From contig NC_022041.1 in assembly GCF_000444995.1 (NCBI RefSeq), positions 2,392,001 to 2,456,000 of the forward strand: a stretch of DNA of 64,000 bases, in the 5' to 3' direction. This DNA is from Paracoccus aminophilus JCM 7686. GTDB taxonomy: Bacteria; Pseudomonadota; Alphaproteobacteria; Rhodobacterales; Rhodobacteraceae. A program made the position numbers and the translations under genes. The first letter of the stretch is position 1; each line of letters begins with the position of its first letter. Under the pieces are notes generated by a model that was given only the letters and a program-made list of their open reading frames with translations, did not search any database and was not told the DNA's origin. Shown here piece after piece: positions 54,989 to 64,000 of the stretch.

Positions 54989-56927
54989 GCGCCTCCTTCT
55001 CCTCAAGCCGGATCAGCGCCGCCCCGGCCTCGACCTGATCGCCGGGCGCGGCCAGAACCTCGGCCACGCGTCCGTCGCGGCTGGCGCTGAGCATATGCTC
55101 CATCTTCATCGCCTCCAGTAGCGCGAGGCGCTCGCCCGCCTTGACCTCTTGCCCCGGCGTCACGAAAATCTCGCGCACCAGCCCCGGCATCGGCGACAAG
55201 GTCAGCCCCGCGCCGGAAACCTCGGTCTGACGCGCCAAGGGATCGAGCGGTTTGAGCGTGACCGGCACGGTGCCGAAGACGCTGACCGCCGCCGCGTGAT
55301 GGACGAGCCGCAAGGGCGTCGGCGCGCCATCGACCCACCAGCGGTCATTCGCAAAGCGCAGCTCATGGCTGACTTCGTCCAGATGCAGCCGGAACAGGCC
55401 GGGCGCCGGGATCTCGACATGGGCATGACCGCCCTCCCAGTCGATGCGCTGGCGCAAAGGTTGCCAGAGCGCGAAACCTTTGGTCCAATCGGGCGGATCA
55501 AGTCCGGCATCATCAAGTCCGGCGAGCCCCAAGGCCGCCAAAGCCACGGCGCGGCTGTCGGGGCTGAGTGGCTGGGTCAGCGCCGCGAGATCGCGTGTGA
55601 TCAGCCCGGTATCGACCTCGCCCCGGCGAAAGCCCGGATGGCGGGTCAGCGCGATCAGGAAATCGAGATTGGTGATCGTGCCCGCGACCTCGGTCGCCTC
55701 GAGCGCGCCTTGCAGCGCCTGCAAAGCCAGCGCGCGGGTCGGGCCCGAGGTGATGATCTTGGCGATCATCGGATCATACCAAGGCGAGATCTGATCGCCC
55801 GGCCGCACTCCGGTTTCAATCCGCGCCGTCGCCGGGAAAGCCAGATGGGCGAGCCTGCCGGTCGCGGGCAGAAAGCCCGCCGGAACATCCTCGGCATAGA
55901 GACGCGCCTCGAAGGCATGGCCCGTCGCGTGGATCTGGTCCTGATTGGCGGGCAAGGGCTCGCCTGCCGCGACGCGGAGCTGCCATTCGACGAGATCAAT
56001 GCCGGTGATTGCCTCGGTCACCGGATGCTCGACCTGAAGGCGGGTGTTCATCTCCATGAACCAGAAGCCCTCCGGGCGCAGGCCCGCACTTGCGTCCACG
56101 ATGAACTCGACCGTGCCCGCCCCGGCATAGCCAATCGCCTCGGCCGCGCGCACCGCCGCCGCGCCCATGGCCGCGCGCATCTCGGAGGTCATGCCGGGGG
56201 CCGGGGCTTCCTCGATGACCTTCTGGTGGCGGCGCTGGAGCGAGCAATCGCGCTCATAGAGATGGAGCGCGCGGCGGCCATCACCGAAGATCTGCATCTC
56301 GATATGGCGCGGGGTGAGGATGTATTTCTCGATCAAGACGGCGCTGTTGCCAAATGCGGTCGCGGCCTCATTTTGCGCGGAGGCGAGGCGATCGGCGAAA
56401 TCAGCGGGCCGCTCGACCAGACGCATCCCCTTGCCGCCGCCACCCGCCACCGCTTTGATGAGCACGGGATAGCGAATGCGCGCGGCCTCATCGGCGAGCC
56501 GCGCGGGGCTCTGATCGGGGCCGTGATAGCCCGGCACGACCGGCACACCCGCCTCCGCCATCAGCGCCTTGGCCGCATCCTTGAGCCCCATCTTGCGGAT
56601 CGCGCCCGCCGAGGGACCAATGAAGACGAGCCCGGCTGCCGTCACCGCTTCGACGAAATCGGGGTTTTCCGAAAGAAAACCATAGCCCGGATGGATTGCC
56701 TGCGCCCCGGTCTGCAAGGCGGCCGCAATCAAACGGTCGCCGCGCAGATAGCTGTCCTTGGGTGCGGGCCCGCCGATCGGCACGGCCTCATCGGCCAAAG
56801 CGACATGGCGCGCCTCGGCATCGGCTTGCGAAAAGACCGCGACCGTGCGGATGCCGAGGCGGCGCGCGGTCTGGATGATGCGGCAGGCGATTTCACCGCG
56901 ATTGGCGATCAGGATCTTGTCAAACAT
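54981..56927 (-). CDS. mccA: 3-methylcrotonyl-CoA carboxylase biotin-containing alpha subunit
   Basis: 648-residue biotin enzyme. The N-terminal biotin carboxylase opens MFDKILIANRGEIACRIIQTARRLG and contains KAVAGGGGKGMRLV (ATP loop) and FMEMNTRLQVEHPVTE (active site). A BT-type linking region lies about 455-570. The C-terminal biotinyl domain has LLEAMKMEHMLS near residue 612, with the biotin lysine in AMKM. It carboxylates biotin for transfer by MccB to 3-methylcrotonyl-CoA. Pathway context fixes it as MCC rather than propionyl-CoA or acetyl-CoA carboxylase. AAAAGGC precedes the start. Confidence 0.93.
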   Translation of the reverse strand: MFDKILIANRGEIACRIIQTARRLGIRTVAVFSQADAEARHVALADEAVPIGGPAPKDSYLRGDRLIAAALQTGAQAIHPGYGFLSENPDFVEAVTAAGLVFIGPSAGAIRKMGLKDAAKALMAEAGVPVVPGYHGPDQSPARLADEAARIRYPVLIKAVAGGGGKGMRLVERPADFADRLASAQNEAATAFGNSAVLIEKYILTPRHIEMQIFGDGRRALHLYERDCSLQRRHQKVIEEAPAPGMTSEMRAAMGAAAVRAAEAIGYAGAGTVEFIVDASAGLRPEGFWFMEMNTRLQVEHPVTEAITGIDLVEWQLRVAAGEPLPANQDQIHATGHAFEARLYAEDVPAGFLPATGRLAHLAFPATARIETGVRPGDQISPWYDPMIAKIITSGPTRALALQALQGALEATEVAGTITNLDFLIALTRHPGFRRGEVDTGLITRDLAALTQPLSPDSRAVALAALGLAGLDDAGLDPPDWTKGFALWQPLRQRIDWEGGHAHVEIPAPGLFRLHLDEVSHELRFANDRWWVDGAPTPLRLVHHAAAVSVFGTVPVTLKPLDPLARQTEVSGAGLTLSPMPGLVREIFVTPGQEVKAGERLALLEAMKMEHMLSASRDGRVAEVLAAPGDQVEAGAALIRLEEKEAHG

Positions 56928-56968
56928 GGCGATGCCTTTTGCGGGCGGGTGAGGTGCTTGTGGCGCGA

Positions 56969-57022
56969 CCGGGGGCTTCGCGCCCCCGGACCCCCGCGGG
57001 ATATTTCGGCATGAAAGACGGG
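56969..57022 (-). repeat. dispersed intergenic hairpin repeat, copy B
   Basis: Read on the minus strand: CCCGTCTTTCATG, then CGAAATATCCC, then GGGGGTCC and the stem CCGGGGGC, 5-base loop, GCCCCCGG (plus-strand arms 56969-56976 and 56982-56989). The elements and their order match copy A at 46591-46637. It sits in the 169-base gap between mccA and mccB. Confidence 0.65.
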
Positions 57023-57096
57023 TGTGGGTGGTGATGGGCTGGGGCGAAGGCGGAGTTGGACAATGGCAGGGCGGCGGCGGCGCGTTGGGTCATCGG

Positions 57097-58701
57097 CTAC
57101 ATCCGGAAGAGGCCGAAGCGGGTCGGCGCGATCGGGGCATTGAGGCTCGCACGCAGCGAGAGGGCGAGGACGGCGCGGGATTTGCGCGGATCAATGATGC
57201 CATCGTCCCAGAGCCGGGCCGAGGCATAGAGCGGATCGGACTGGCGGGCGAACATCTCGATCGTCGGGCGTTTGAACTCGGCCTCTTCGGCGGCGGACCA
57301 CTGCCCGCCCGCGCGCTCGATCCCCTCGCGCCGAACGGTGGCGAGCACGCCTGCCGCCTGTTCGCCGCCCATGACCGCGATCCGGGCATTGGGCCAGGTC
57401 CAGAGGAAACGCGGGCCATAGGCGCGTCCGGCCATGCCGTAATTGCCTGCACCGAAGGAGCCGCCGACCAGCATGGTGATTTTCGGCACATTGGTGGTCG
57501 CAACCGCCGTCACCATTTTCGCGCCATGCCGCGCGATGCCTTCGCTTTCATATTTGCGCCCGACCATGAAGCCGGTGACGTTCTGGAGGAAGATCAGCGG
57601 GATATTGCGCTGGCTGCAGAGCTCGATGAAATGCGCGCCTTTTTGCGCAGCCTCGGAAAAGATCACGCCATTGTTGGCGATGAGGCCGACCGGGCAGCCC
57701 TCGATATGGGCAAAGCCCGTCACCAGCGTTTCGCCGAAGCGGGCCTTGAACTCGTCAAAGCGCGAGCCGTCGGTCAGCCGGGCGATGAGCTCGCGGATGT
57801 CATAGGGGGTTTTCAGATCGGCGGGCACGAGGCCCAGGATCTCTTCGGGATCATAGGCGGGCGGCTCGGGCGTTTGCCATTGGACCGTGCCGGGCAGATC
57901 GCGATTGAGATGGGCGACGGCGCGGCGGGCAAGCGCCAGGGCATGGGCGTCATCCTCGGCCAGATAATCGGCGACGCCCGAAAGCCGCGTATGGGTATCG
58001 CCGCCGCCGAGATCCTCGGCGCTGACGATCTCGCCGGTCGCCGCGCGCACCAAAGGCGGGCCCGCGAGAAAGATCGTGCCCTGCCCTTTGACGATGATCG
58101 TCACATCCGACATCGCCGGGACATAGGCCCCGCCTGCCGTGCTTGATCCCATGACCACCGCGATCTGGGCGATGCCTTTGGCCGACATCTGCGCCTGATT
58201 GTAGAAAATGCGGCCGAAATGGTCGCGGTCGGGGAAGACCTCGTCCTGATTGGGCAGGTTCGCCCCGCCGCTGTCGACGAGATAAAGGCATGGCAGGCGG
58301 CATTCTTCCGCGATTTCCTGCGCGCGCAGGTGTTTCTTGACCGTCATCGGATAATAGGTGCCGCCCTTCACCGTCGCATCATTGGCGAGCACCATGACCT
58401 CTTGCCCGTGCACCTGCCCGATCCCGGCGATCAGCCCGGCGGCAGGGGCCGCGCCCTCATACATGCCATGGGCCGCGGTCGCGCCGATTTCGAGGAAGGG
58501 CGAGCCGGGATCCAAAAGGTTCGCGACCCGTTCGCGCGGGGGCATTTTGCCGCGGGCGACATGGCGCGCCATCGCCTTGTCGCCGCCCCCTGCCGCGGCA
58601 AACTCGGCCGCCGCCCGGACGCCCTCTAGCAAGGCCAAATGAGCCGCGCGATTGGCGCGGAAGAGCTCGGATCCGGGCTGAACGGCAGAGGAAAGCTTCA
58701 T
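57097..58701 (-). CDS. mccB: 3-methylcrotonyl-CoA carboxylase beta subunit (carboxyltransferase)
   Basis: 534-residue acyl-CoA carboxyltransferase. N-terminal crotonase-like lobe: [25 protein letters not shown], then [25 protein letters not shown], typical of MccB. C-terminal lobe: [31 protein letters not shown] and [23 protein letters not shown], matching methylcrotonyl-CoA rather than propionyl-CoA carboxylases. It ends with the IDP(R)-type segment [18 protein letters not shown]. Length equals the family norm. The operon order upstream is liuA-lprI-mccB; a hairpin repeat follows before mccA. Confidence 0.94.
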   Translation of the reverse strand: MKLSSAVQPGSELFRANRAAHLALLEGVRAAAEFAAAGGGDKAMARHVARGKMPPRERVANLLDPGSPFLEIGATAAHGMYEGAAPAAGLIAGIGQVHGQEVMVLANDATVKGGTYYPMTVKKHLRAQEIAEECRLPCLYLVDSGGANLPNQDEVFPDRDHFGRIFYNQAQMSAKGIAQIAVVMGSSTAGGAYVPAMSDVTIIVKGQGTIFLAGPPLVRAATGEIVSAEDLGGGDTHTRLSGVADYLAEDDAHALALARRAVAHLNRDLPGTVQWQTPEPPAYDPEEILGLVPADLKTPYDIRELIARLTDGSRFDEFKARFGETLVTGFAHIEGCPVGLIANNGVIFSEAAQKGAHFIELCSQRNIPLIFLQNVTGFMVGRKYESEGIARHGAKMVTAVATTNVPKITMLVGGSFGAGNYGMAGRAYGPRFLWTWPNARIAVMGGEQAAGVLATVRREGIERAGGQWSAAEEAEFKRPTIEMFARQSDPLYASARLWDDGIIDPRKSRAVLALSLRASLNAPIAPTRFGLFRM

Positions 58702-58843
58702 CGGAGGCGCCTTTGCAATGGACCGGGAGAGCGGCGGGCGGGACGGTTTCTGCGGGCGCTGGGGCGGGCTGCCGCCCCGGGCTGGGCTTTACGCGGCATG
58801 GTGGCGGGGGGCTTTCGCGGTGCCTCCCCGTCGCCGTGCGGGC

Positions 58844-59380
58844 TCAGTTTTCCTGACGCTCATCGGCGAGATAGGTTTCGAGCAGCAGGGTCTGGCGCGC
58901 GGTCAGCTGCAACATGCAGCTTTCGACCGAGGGGCCTTGCTGGCTGCCGCCTTCCCATTGCGTCGCGTCAAAGGCGCAGGCGGAATCACGAAAGGCGATC
59001 CAGTTCTTTTCCATCTGCTGCAGCTTCGCAACCCGGGCCGGGGTCGATGCGGGATCATCGGCCTTTTGCGCGTCATCGGCTTTGCGCTGCTCATCCTGAA
59101 GCGATTTATAGGTATCGTTGAGCAAACCGTCCCAGCTCGAGCGCTCGAGCCCGAGGCATTGCACCATGCCCACTGTGGTCTGGCCCTTGGCATCCGACAT
59201 GCATTTGTCCGAGGCCTGCCCGATACAGGCGGCGCGATCATCATAGCCCTTGTTGTGGTCGAGACAGCTCGACAGGATCTCCGGGTTGTAATCCGGCATG
59301 TCCGGGCCCTCGGCAAAGGCCGGAATGGCGAAGGCCGGGGTGGCAATGGCAAAGCCCGCGATCAAAAGTGCTTTCAACAT
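58844..59380 (-). CDS. periplasmic LprI/DUF1311-family protein
   Basis: 178-residue exported protein. A Sec signal covers residues 1-23 ([23 protein letters not shown]). The mature part has six cysteines (SSCLDHNKG; AACIGQ; DKCMSD; VQCLGLE; SACAFD; ESCMLQ) and the DUF1311 signature LQQMEKNWIAFRDSACAFDA ... GGSQQGP ... LTARQTLLLETYL. Some members inhibit lysozyme, but the domain is widespread and mostly uncharacterised. Its ATG overlaps the last base of the isovaleryl-CoA dehydrogenase stop (TGATG), placing an envelope protein inside a leucine catabolic operon. Confidence 0.85.
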   Translation of the reverse strand: MLKALLIAGFAIATPAFAIPAFAEGPDMPDYNPEILSSCLDHNKGYDDRAACIGQASDKCMSDAKGQTTVGMVQCLGLERSSWDGLLNDTYKSLQDEQRKADDAQKADDPASTPARVAKLQQMEKNWIAFRDSACAFDATQWEGGSQQGPSVESCMLQLTARQTLLLETYLADERQEN

Positions 59381-60540
59381 CAGATCAACTCCAGAAGTTC
59401 ACGCCCTATCAACATGCGCCGGATTTCCGAAGTTCCCGCGCCGATCTCCATCAGCTTGGCATCGCGGAACAATCGGCTGACGGGCGCATCATTCAGATAG
59501 CCCGCACCGCCCAGGGCCTGCACCGCCTGATGGGCCTGAACCATCGCCTGCTCGGAGGCGTAAAGCACCGCCCCCGCCGCATCCTGCCGCGTCACCCGGC
59601 CCGCATCGCACGCGCGCGCGACCTCGTAGACATAGGCACGCGCGGTGTTCAGAGCGACATACATGTCGGCGATCTTGCCCTGCATCAGCTGGAAGGAGCC
59701 GACCGGCTGGCCGAATTGGTGGCGGCTTTTGACATAGGGCATGACCTCGTCGAGACAGGCCGCCATGATGCCAAGGCCGATCCCGGAAAGCACGACCCGC
59801 TCGTAATCGAGCCCCGACATCAGGACGCGCACGCCGCGTCCGGGGTCTCCCAGCACATTTGCCGCCGGGACCGCGCAATTTTCAAAAATGAGCTCGCCGG
59901 TGTTCGAGCCGCGCATCCCTAGCTTGTCGAAATGCGGCGAGGTCGAAAAACCCGCCATGCCGCGCTCGATGATGAAGGCGGTGATGCCTTTCGCGCCGGC
60001 CTCGGGGTCGGTCTTGGCATAGACGACCAGCGTCTCGGCATCCGGGCCGTTGGTGATCCAGTATTTCTGCCCGTTGAGGATATAGTCCCCGCCGCGCTTC
60101 TCGGCGCGCAGCTTCATCGAGACGACATCCGAGCCCGCGCCGGTCTCGGACATGGCCAGCGCGCCGATCCGGCTGCCCGCGCACAGATCGGGCAGATAGC
60201 GCGCGCGCTGCGCATCCGTGCCGTTCAGCTTGAGCTGATTGACGCAGAGGTTCGAATGCGCGCCATAGGACAGGCTGACCGAGGCCGAGGCCCGCGCGAT
60301 TTCCTCGGTCGCGACGGTATGGGCGAGATAGCCAAGCCCGGCGCCGCCCCAAGTCTCGGGCACGGTGATGCCCAGAAGACCAAGCGCGCCCATCTCGGGC
60401 CAGAGCTCGTTGGGAAAGGCATTCTCGCGGTCGATCCGGGCGGCGATCGGGGCGAGGCGTTCCTGCGCCCACCGCCGGACCATATCGCGGAGCGCATTGA
60501 CCTCGTCGCCCAGATCGAATTCCAGAGCCGCCGTGAACAT
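59380..60540 (-). CDS. liuA: isovaleryl-CoA dehydrogenase
   Basis: 386-residue acyl-CoA dehydrogenase, first gene of the leucine/isovalerate operon. FAD and substrate motifs are [21 protein letters not shown] and [26 protein letters not shown]. The catalytic Glu sits in the isovaleryl-specific position within [19 protein letters not shown] (near residue 245), and [19 protein letters not shown] is also diagnostic. The C-terminus [17 protein letters not shown] is standard. The start at 60540 follows GGGAGGG; the upstream extension to 60579 is not conserved. It makes 3-methylcrotonyl-CoA for MccAB and passes electrons to ETF. Confidence 0.93.
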   Translation of the reverse strand: MFTAALEFDLGDEVNALRDMVRRWAQERLAPIAARIDRENAFPNELWPEMGALGLLGITVPETWGGAGLGYLAHTVATEEIARASASVSLSYGAHSNLCVNQLKLNGTDAQRARYLPDLCAGSRIGALAMSETGAGSDVVSMKLRAEKRGGDYILNGQKYWITNGPDAETLVVYAKTDPEAGAKGITAFIIERGMAGFSTSPHFDKLGMRGSNTGELIFENCAVPAANVLGDPGRGVRVLMSGLDYERVVLSGIGLGIMAACLDEVMPYVKSRHQFGQPVGSFQLMQGKIADMYVALNTARAYVYEVARACDAGRVTRQDAAGAVLYASEQAMVQAHQAVQALGGAGYLNDAPVSRLFRDAKLMEIGAGTSEIRRMLIGRELLELI

Positions 60541-60565
60541 CGCCGCACCCTCCCGGGGAGTTATC

Positions 60566-60577
60566 GAACACTCGTTC
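60566..60577. promoter_or_regulatory. possible TetR-type operator before liuA
   Basis: GAAC-ACTC-GTTC dyad in the 267-base divergent region between liuA and cobC, 25 bases upstream of the liuA start. The GAAC-N4-GTTC form resembles operators of TetR-family acyl-CoA metabolism repressors, but the site is short and no regulator gene is adjacent. Nothing else firm is seen in 60541-60807. Confidence 0.25.
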
Positions 60578-60807
60578 ATTTAAACTATGGACCAGTCATC
60601 TCTGAGGCGTCAACGCCGATCTTCGCCGAAAGATGCGGCGGCCCGACAGACACCTGAACAGACAGCCCCCCGGATCGGCGAAAAGCCTGCGGTGACACGG
60701 CGCGCGATTGACAAAAGAGCCCGCGCGGGCCACGCGGAAGCCATGACCCTGCCCGCTCGTTTCCCCTGCCGATCTGACCACGCATGGCGGCTTTTCCGGT
60801 GCCCGCG

Positions 60808-61374
60808 ATGAAGCTTTGCCTTTTGCGCCATGCGCCGCTGCCGCCCGGCTCGGGCCTTGCCGGTCGCCGCGATCTTGCGGCGGTTCTCCCGCTCGCGCCC
60901 GAGCTTGCCGCTTTGCAGGCCCGCCTTCAGGCGCTTGCGCCGACGCGGATCTGGTCGAGCCCGGCCCTTCGCTGCCGCCAGACCTGCGCGGCGCTGGGGC
61001 TTGAGGCCGAGACCGATCCTCGCCTTTGGGAGCAGGATTTCGGCGCATGGGAGCAGCCCGGCACCGCAATCCCCGATCTCGGACCGCTGCCGCTTGAGGA
61101 GCTCGCCCGCCACCGCCCGCCCGGCGGCGAGAGCTTCGCCGATCTGGTCGCGCGCACCCGCCCCGCGCTTGAGGCGATGACCGGCACCGCGCTGATCATC
61201 GCCCATGCCGGAACCGTGCGCGCGGCGCTGTCGCTGGTGATCGGGCCTGCCGCTTTGTCCTTTGCGGTCGCGCCGCTGTCGCTCACTGTGATCGAGGGGA
61301 GCCCGGGCCAGTGGTCGGTCAGTTTCGTCAACTGGACCGCCCCGGAGCTAGTGCCCCATCCGCAGACCTCATAA
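60808..61374 (+). CDS. cobC: histidine phosphatase family protein, probable alpha-ribazole phosphatase CobC
   Basis: 188-residue histidine phosphatase. The phosphohistidine motif is shortened to LLRHAPL (RHA rather than RHG) at residues 5-11. Other landmarks are TRIWSSPALRCRQTC, WEQDFGAWE (catalytic acid) and LIIAHAGTVRAALSLVIG, the second catalytic His. The ending SLTVIEG matches the family. Context next to cobD suggests removal of phosphate from alpha-ribazole-5'-phosphate, or from adenosylcobalamin phosphate, in vitamin B12 assembly. The start is uncertain: an in-frame ATG at 60784 would add MAAFPVPA; neither has a strong ribosome site. Confidence 0.8.
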   Translation: MKLCLLRHAPLPPGSGLAGRRDLAAVLPLAPELAALQARLQALAPTRIWSSPALRCRQTCAALGLEAETDPRLWEQDFGAWEQPGTAIPDLGPLPLEELARHRPPGGESFADLVARTRPALEAMTGTALIIAHAGTVRAALSLVIGPAALSFAVAPLSLTVIEGSPGQWSVSFVNWTAPELVPHPQTS

Positions 61375-61395
61375 CCAACGTCCCATGAGCCCCCG

Positions 61396-62337
61396 ATGAG
61401 CTTTCTTGCCGCCACGCTGACCACCGCTTTGACCGCCCTTGTGGTCGATGCCCTTTTTGGCTGGCCCGATGCGCTTTACCGCCGGATCGGCCATCCGGTC
61501 ACTTGGCTCGGTCGCCTGATCTCGGCACTAGACCGGCGCTGGAACCAAGGCGACAACCGCCGTCGCAAGGGGTTGATCGCGAGCCTCGTCACCATCTTCG
61601 CCGCCGTTCTGCCTGCCGTCCTCTTGACGCTGCTGCTCGCTCCCCTGCCGGGCGGCGCGGTGCTTTTGGGGATCCTCGCCTGGCCGCTGGTGGCGAGCCG
61701 CTCGCTTTACGACCATGTCGCCGCCGTCGCCCGCCCGCTGGAGGCCGAGGACAGCGCAGGCGCGCGTCAGGCGGTGGCGATGATCGTCGGGCGCGACCTC
61801 GACGACCGCCCCGAGCCGATTGCCCGCGCCGCGCTGGAAAGTCTCGCCGAGAACGAATCCGATGGGGTGATTGCGCCGCTGTTCTGGGCGGCTTTGCTCG
61901 GGCTGCCCGGGATCGCGGCTTACAAGGCGATCAATACGCTCGATTCGATGATCGGCCATCTCAACCCGCGCTATGGCGATTTCGGGCGCTTCGCGGCGAA
62001 GCTTGATGATATCGTGAACCTGCCCGCCTCGCGTCTGAGCGGGGTGCTGATCGCTGTGGCCGCGCCCTCGCTGAGGGCCTTTGCGGTGATGCGGCGGGAT
62101 GCGCGGCGCCACCGCTCGCCCAATGCCGGTTGGCCCGAAACCGCGATGGCGGGCGCGCTTGGCGTCCGGCTGTCGGGGCCGCGCAGCTATGGCGGGCGCG
62201 AATCATCCGAGCCGTGGCTGAACGAAAATGCCCGCGACCCCGGTCCGGCGGACCTCAGGCGCGGGCTGCAGATCTATCGTCGCTCGGTCGTCTTGATGGG
62301 GCTTTTGCTCGCCGCCAGCCTCGCCGCCGTGCTTTAG
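61396..62337 (+). CDS. cobD: adenosylcobinamide-phosphate synthase CobD/CbiB
   Basis: 313-residue membrane protein that joins aminopropanol (or its phosphate) to cobyric acid in late cobalamin synthesis. Motifs: [74 protein letters not shown] and [27 protein letters not shown], all diagnostic for the CobD/CbiB family. About five hydrophobic segments are present. It lies 21 bases after the cobC-like gene. Its stop overlaps that of convergent hemC. Confidence 0.95.
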   Translation: MSFLAATLTTALTALVVDALFGWPDALYRRIGHPVTWLGRLISALDRRWNQGDNRRRKGLIASLVTIFAAVLPAVLLTLLLAPLPGGAVLLGILAWPLVASRSLYDHVAAVARPLEAEDSAGARQAVAMIVGRDLDDRPEPIARAALESLAENESDGVIAPLFWAALLGLPGIAAYKAINTLDSMIGHLNPRYGDFGRFAAKLDDIVNLPASRLSGVLIAVAAPSLRAFAVMRRDARRHRSPNAGWPETAMAGALGVRLSGPRSYGGRESSEPWLNENARDPGPADLRRGLQIYRRSVVLMGLLLAASLAAVL

Positions 62338-63275
62338 CTTTCCTCGAAGAAATCCGCAGGCGCGCGGCCACGCAGCTCTTGCGCCAGATCGCGACCCATC
62401 GCGGGACCTTCGCTCGCCGGACCACGCCGCTCAGCCGAGATCACTTCGGAACCGTCGGGGCGCAAGATCTCGCCGCGCAGCCACAGGCTTTCGCCCTCAA
62501 GTACGGCGAGCCCCGCGATCGGCGTCTGGCACGAGCCGTCAAGCTCGGCCAAGAAGGCGCGTTCCGCCGCGACCCGCAATGCGGTCTCGTGATGGTTGAT
62601 CGCCCCGAGCAGCCTTGCCATCAGCGCATCGTCAGCACGGCGCTCGACCCCGATGCAGCCCTGCGCGACGGCGGGCAGCATTTCATCGGCGGAAATCGCG
62701 CCGCGCGCGGCATCGGTCATCTCCATCCGCGCCAGCCCGGCCATCGCAAGGAAAGTCGCAACAGCCACGCCGTCTTCCAGCTTTTTCATGCGGGTCTGAA
62801 CGTTTCCTCGAAACTCGACGAGCGTCAGATCGGGGCGCACTGCCAAAAGCTGCGCGCGACGGCGCAGGCTCGACGAGCCCACGACCGCGCCTTGGGGAAG
62901 CTCGGAAATCGTGCCATAGGTCAGGCTGACGAAAGCGTCGCGGACATCTTCGCGCGGCAGGTGGCAATCGATCACCAGCCCCTCGGGTTGCAGCGTCGGC
63001 ATGTCCTTCATCGAATGGACCGCAATGTCGATCTCGCCCGACAGAAGCGCATCCTCGATCTCGCGGGTGAAAAGCCCCTTGCCGCCAATCTCTTTCAGCG
63101 CGCGGTCGAGAATGCGGTCGCCGGTCGTCTTGATGACGACAATCTCGAACGCATCCTCGGCCAGACCATGCGCGGCCATCAGCCGGTCGCGGGTCTCATG
63201 GGCCTGAGCAAGCGCAAGCACCGAGCCACGCGTGCCGATGCGAAGGGGGCGGGAGGAGGAGGGCATCTGTTCCAT
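62334..63275 (-). CDS. hemC: porphobilinogen deaminase (hydroxymethylbilane synthase)
   Basis: 313-residue enzyme that polymerises four porphobilinogens to hydroxymethylbilane. N-terminus [31 protein letters not shown] with the catalytic Asp near residue 90; [33 protein letters not shown]; and the dipyrromethane-anchoring cysteine in [12 protein letters not shown] near 245. Two close starts exist (63275 and 63266); the first is used, with GGCAGG upstream. It is divergent from hemE across 75 bases, a typical arrangement in Rhodobacteraceae that lets both respond to one promoter region. Confidence 0.95.
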   Translation of the reverse strand: MEQMPSSSRPLRIGTRGSVLALAQAHETRDRLMAAHGLAEDAFEIVVIKTTGDRILDRALKEIGGKGLFTREIEDALLSGEIDIAVHSMKDMPTLQPEGLVIDCHLPREDVRDAFVSLTYGTISELPQGAVVGSSSLRRRAQLLAVRPDLTLVEFRGNVQTRMKKLEDGVAVATFLAMAGLARMEMTDAARGAISADEMLPAVAQGCIGVERRADDALMARLLGAINHHETALRVAAERAFLAELDGSCQTPIAGLAVLEGESLWLRGEILRPDGSEVISAERRGPASEGPAMGRDLAQELRGRAPADFFEES

Positions 63276-63350
63276 GCGCCTGCCATATCGCCCCCCCGCG
63301 CCCTTGACAACCGGGACGGTCTGGCGATGAAGGACAGGCAAGGAGACACC

Positions 63351-64000
63351 ATGACCCAGAAGACCATCCTGCGCGCCCTTGCTGGCGAGCGCCTGCCCGT
63401 CCCCCCGATCTGGATGATGCGTCAGGCCGGGCGCTATCTGCCCGAATATCGTGCGACGCGCGCTCAGGCGGGCGATTTCCTGTCGCTGTGCTATAACCCC
63501 GAGCTTGCCGCCGAGGTGACGCTGCAGCCGATCCGCCGCTATGGCTTCGATGCCGCGATCCTCTTTGCCGATATCTTGCTGTTGCCGCAGGCTTTGGGCG
63601 CGGATGTCTGGTTCGTCACCGGCGAAGGCCCGCGCCTCTCGACCATCACCGAGGCGGCGGGCGTGGCCGCGCTTAAACCAGCCGATGCGGTCCATGAGAA
63701 ACTCTCGCCGGTCTATGAGACCCTGCGCATCCTGCGCCGTGAGCTGCCCTCTGAGACGACGCTGATCGGTTTTGCCGGCGCGCCCTGGACGGTCGCGACC
63801 TATATGGTCGCCGGTCGCGGCACGCCCGATCAGGCCCCCGCCCATGCCTTCAAAGCCGCCGATCGCGTGGCCTTTTCCGCGCTGATCGACAAGATCGCCG
63901 ATGCGACGGTCGAATACCTCTCGGCGCAGGTCGAGGCGGGCGCCGAGGTCATCAAGCTCTTCGACAGCTGGGCCGGCTCGCTCAAGGGCCAGGATTTCGA
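63351..64000 (+). CDS. hemE: uroporphyrinogen decarboxylase (3'-truncated by window end)
   Basis: First 216 residues of HemE, which removes four acetate carboxyls of uroporphyrinogen III to give coproporphyrinogen III. The start at 63351 has AAGGAG seven bases upstream. The protein reads [20 protein letters not shown] (substrate-binding Arg residues), [16 protein letters not shown] (with the catalytic Asp of this motif), [17 protein letters not shown] and [13 protein letters not shown], all conserved. The frame remains open at base 64000, leaving about 130 residues outside the window. Confidence 0.96.
   Translation, partial: MTQKTILRALAGERLPVPPIWMMRQAGRYLPEYRATRAQAGDFLSLCYNPELAAEVTLQPIRRYGFDAAILFADILLLPQALGADVWFVTGEGPRLSTITEAAGVAALKPADAVHEKLSPVYETLRILRRELPSETTLIGFAGAPWTVATYMVAGRGTPDQAPAHAFKAADRVAFSALIDKIADATVEYLSAQVEAGAEVIKLFDSWAGSLKGQDF

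Noticed and set aside
55149..57014. 621-codon plus-strand open frame opposite mccA.
   Set aside because: mccA has unmistakable biotin carboxylase and biotinyl motifs; the opposite frame is a shadow.
60640..60760. Possible cobalamin riboswitch upstream of cobC-cobD (GCGGTGACAC, GCCAC and GGAAG fragments ending near CCTGCC).
   Set aside because: The invariant core (such as CCCCCGCAACTGTAA) and a 5' strand pairing with the final CCTGCC are missing; a covariance search would be needed to revive it.

Overview
The window is a GC-rich stretch of bacterial chromosome from an alphaproteobacterium of the Rhodobacteraceae, most likely Paracoccus or a near relative. That assignment is inferred from protein character and from gene neighbourhoods typical of the group: comEC divergent from gltX-gltA, hemC divergent from hemE, and glcDEF. 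No 16S gene is present. Coding density is high, operons overlap by 1-11 bases, and I see no rRNA, tRNA, CRISPR array, phage or insertion sequence.

Layout. 1-3.2 kb: the 3' end of uvrB, an orphan ParA-type ATPase, an ABM-domain protein and an M19 dipeptidase, then an AT-rich gap. 3.6-10.1 kb: a probable quinone/electrophile detoxification cluster. It holds an MFS exporter, a LysR regulator, a two-domain VOC dioxygenase, a VOC-esterase fusion coupled to a glutathionyl-hydroquinone reductase, and a second VOC protein. Two nearly identical dyads (CGTTCG-N7-CGAACG/A) lie in its two divergent promoter regions. 10.1-15 kb: CorA, an AidB-type acyl-CoA dehydrogenase, and a membrane-anchored protein joining a degenerate metallopeptidase to a TPM domain.

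15.4-27.7 kb: two complete peptide-type ABC importers in tandem. The first is co-transcribed with a class V aminotransferase and a HAD phosphatase; the second is dppABCDF. 27.8-29.5 kb: a bile-acid/sodium symporter-family carrier and a divergent GntR/FCD regulator. 29.5-33.4 kb: an operon comEC - H-NOX-like - HNOBA/GGDEF diguanylate cyclase, in which the H-NOX-like protein has lost the heme-ligating histidine. 33.5-41.8 kb: housekeeping genes gltX, gltA, secG, pyrG and ppk2, with an SDR, a secreted Asn/Ser-rich protein and a TerB-like protein.

41.9-46.5 kb: a polar amino-acid ABC importer with a glutamine-synthetase-like (PuuA-type) ligase. 46.7-51 kb: hsp20 with a heat-shock-type promoter and a ROSE-like hairpin over its Shine-Dalgarno sequence, then glycolate oxidase glcDEF. 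51.4-53.3 kb: a DUF599 membrane protein overlapping tail-to-tail with an MFS exporter. 53.3-60.5 kb: a leucine/isovalerate catabolic operon (isovaleryl-CoA dehydrogenase, a periplasmic LprI/DUF1311 protein, MCC beta, MCC alpha, HMG-CoA lyase, enoyl-CoA hydratase). 60.8-64 kb: cobalamin genes cobC-like and cobD, then hemC divergent from a 3'-truncated hemE.

Most of the window is ordinary core metabolism. The points that deserve attention are the His-less H-NOX in a comEC/c-di-GMP operon, the LysR quinone cluster with its paired operators and fused enzyme, the hsp20 promoter plus RNA thermometer, the peptidase-TPM fusion, and a two-copy intergenic hairpin repeat.
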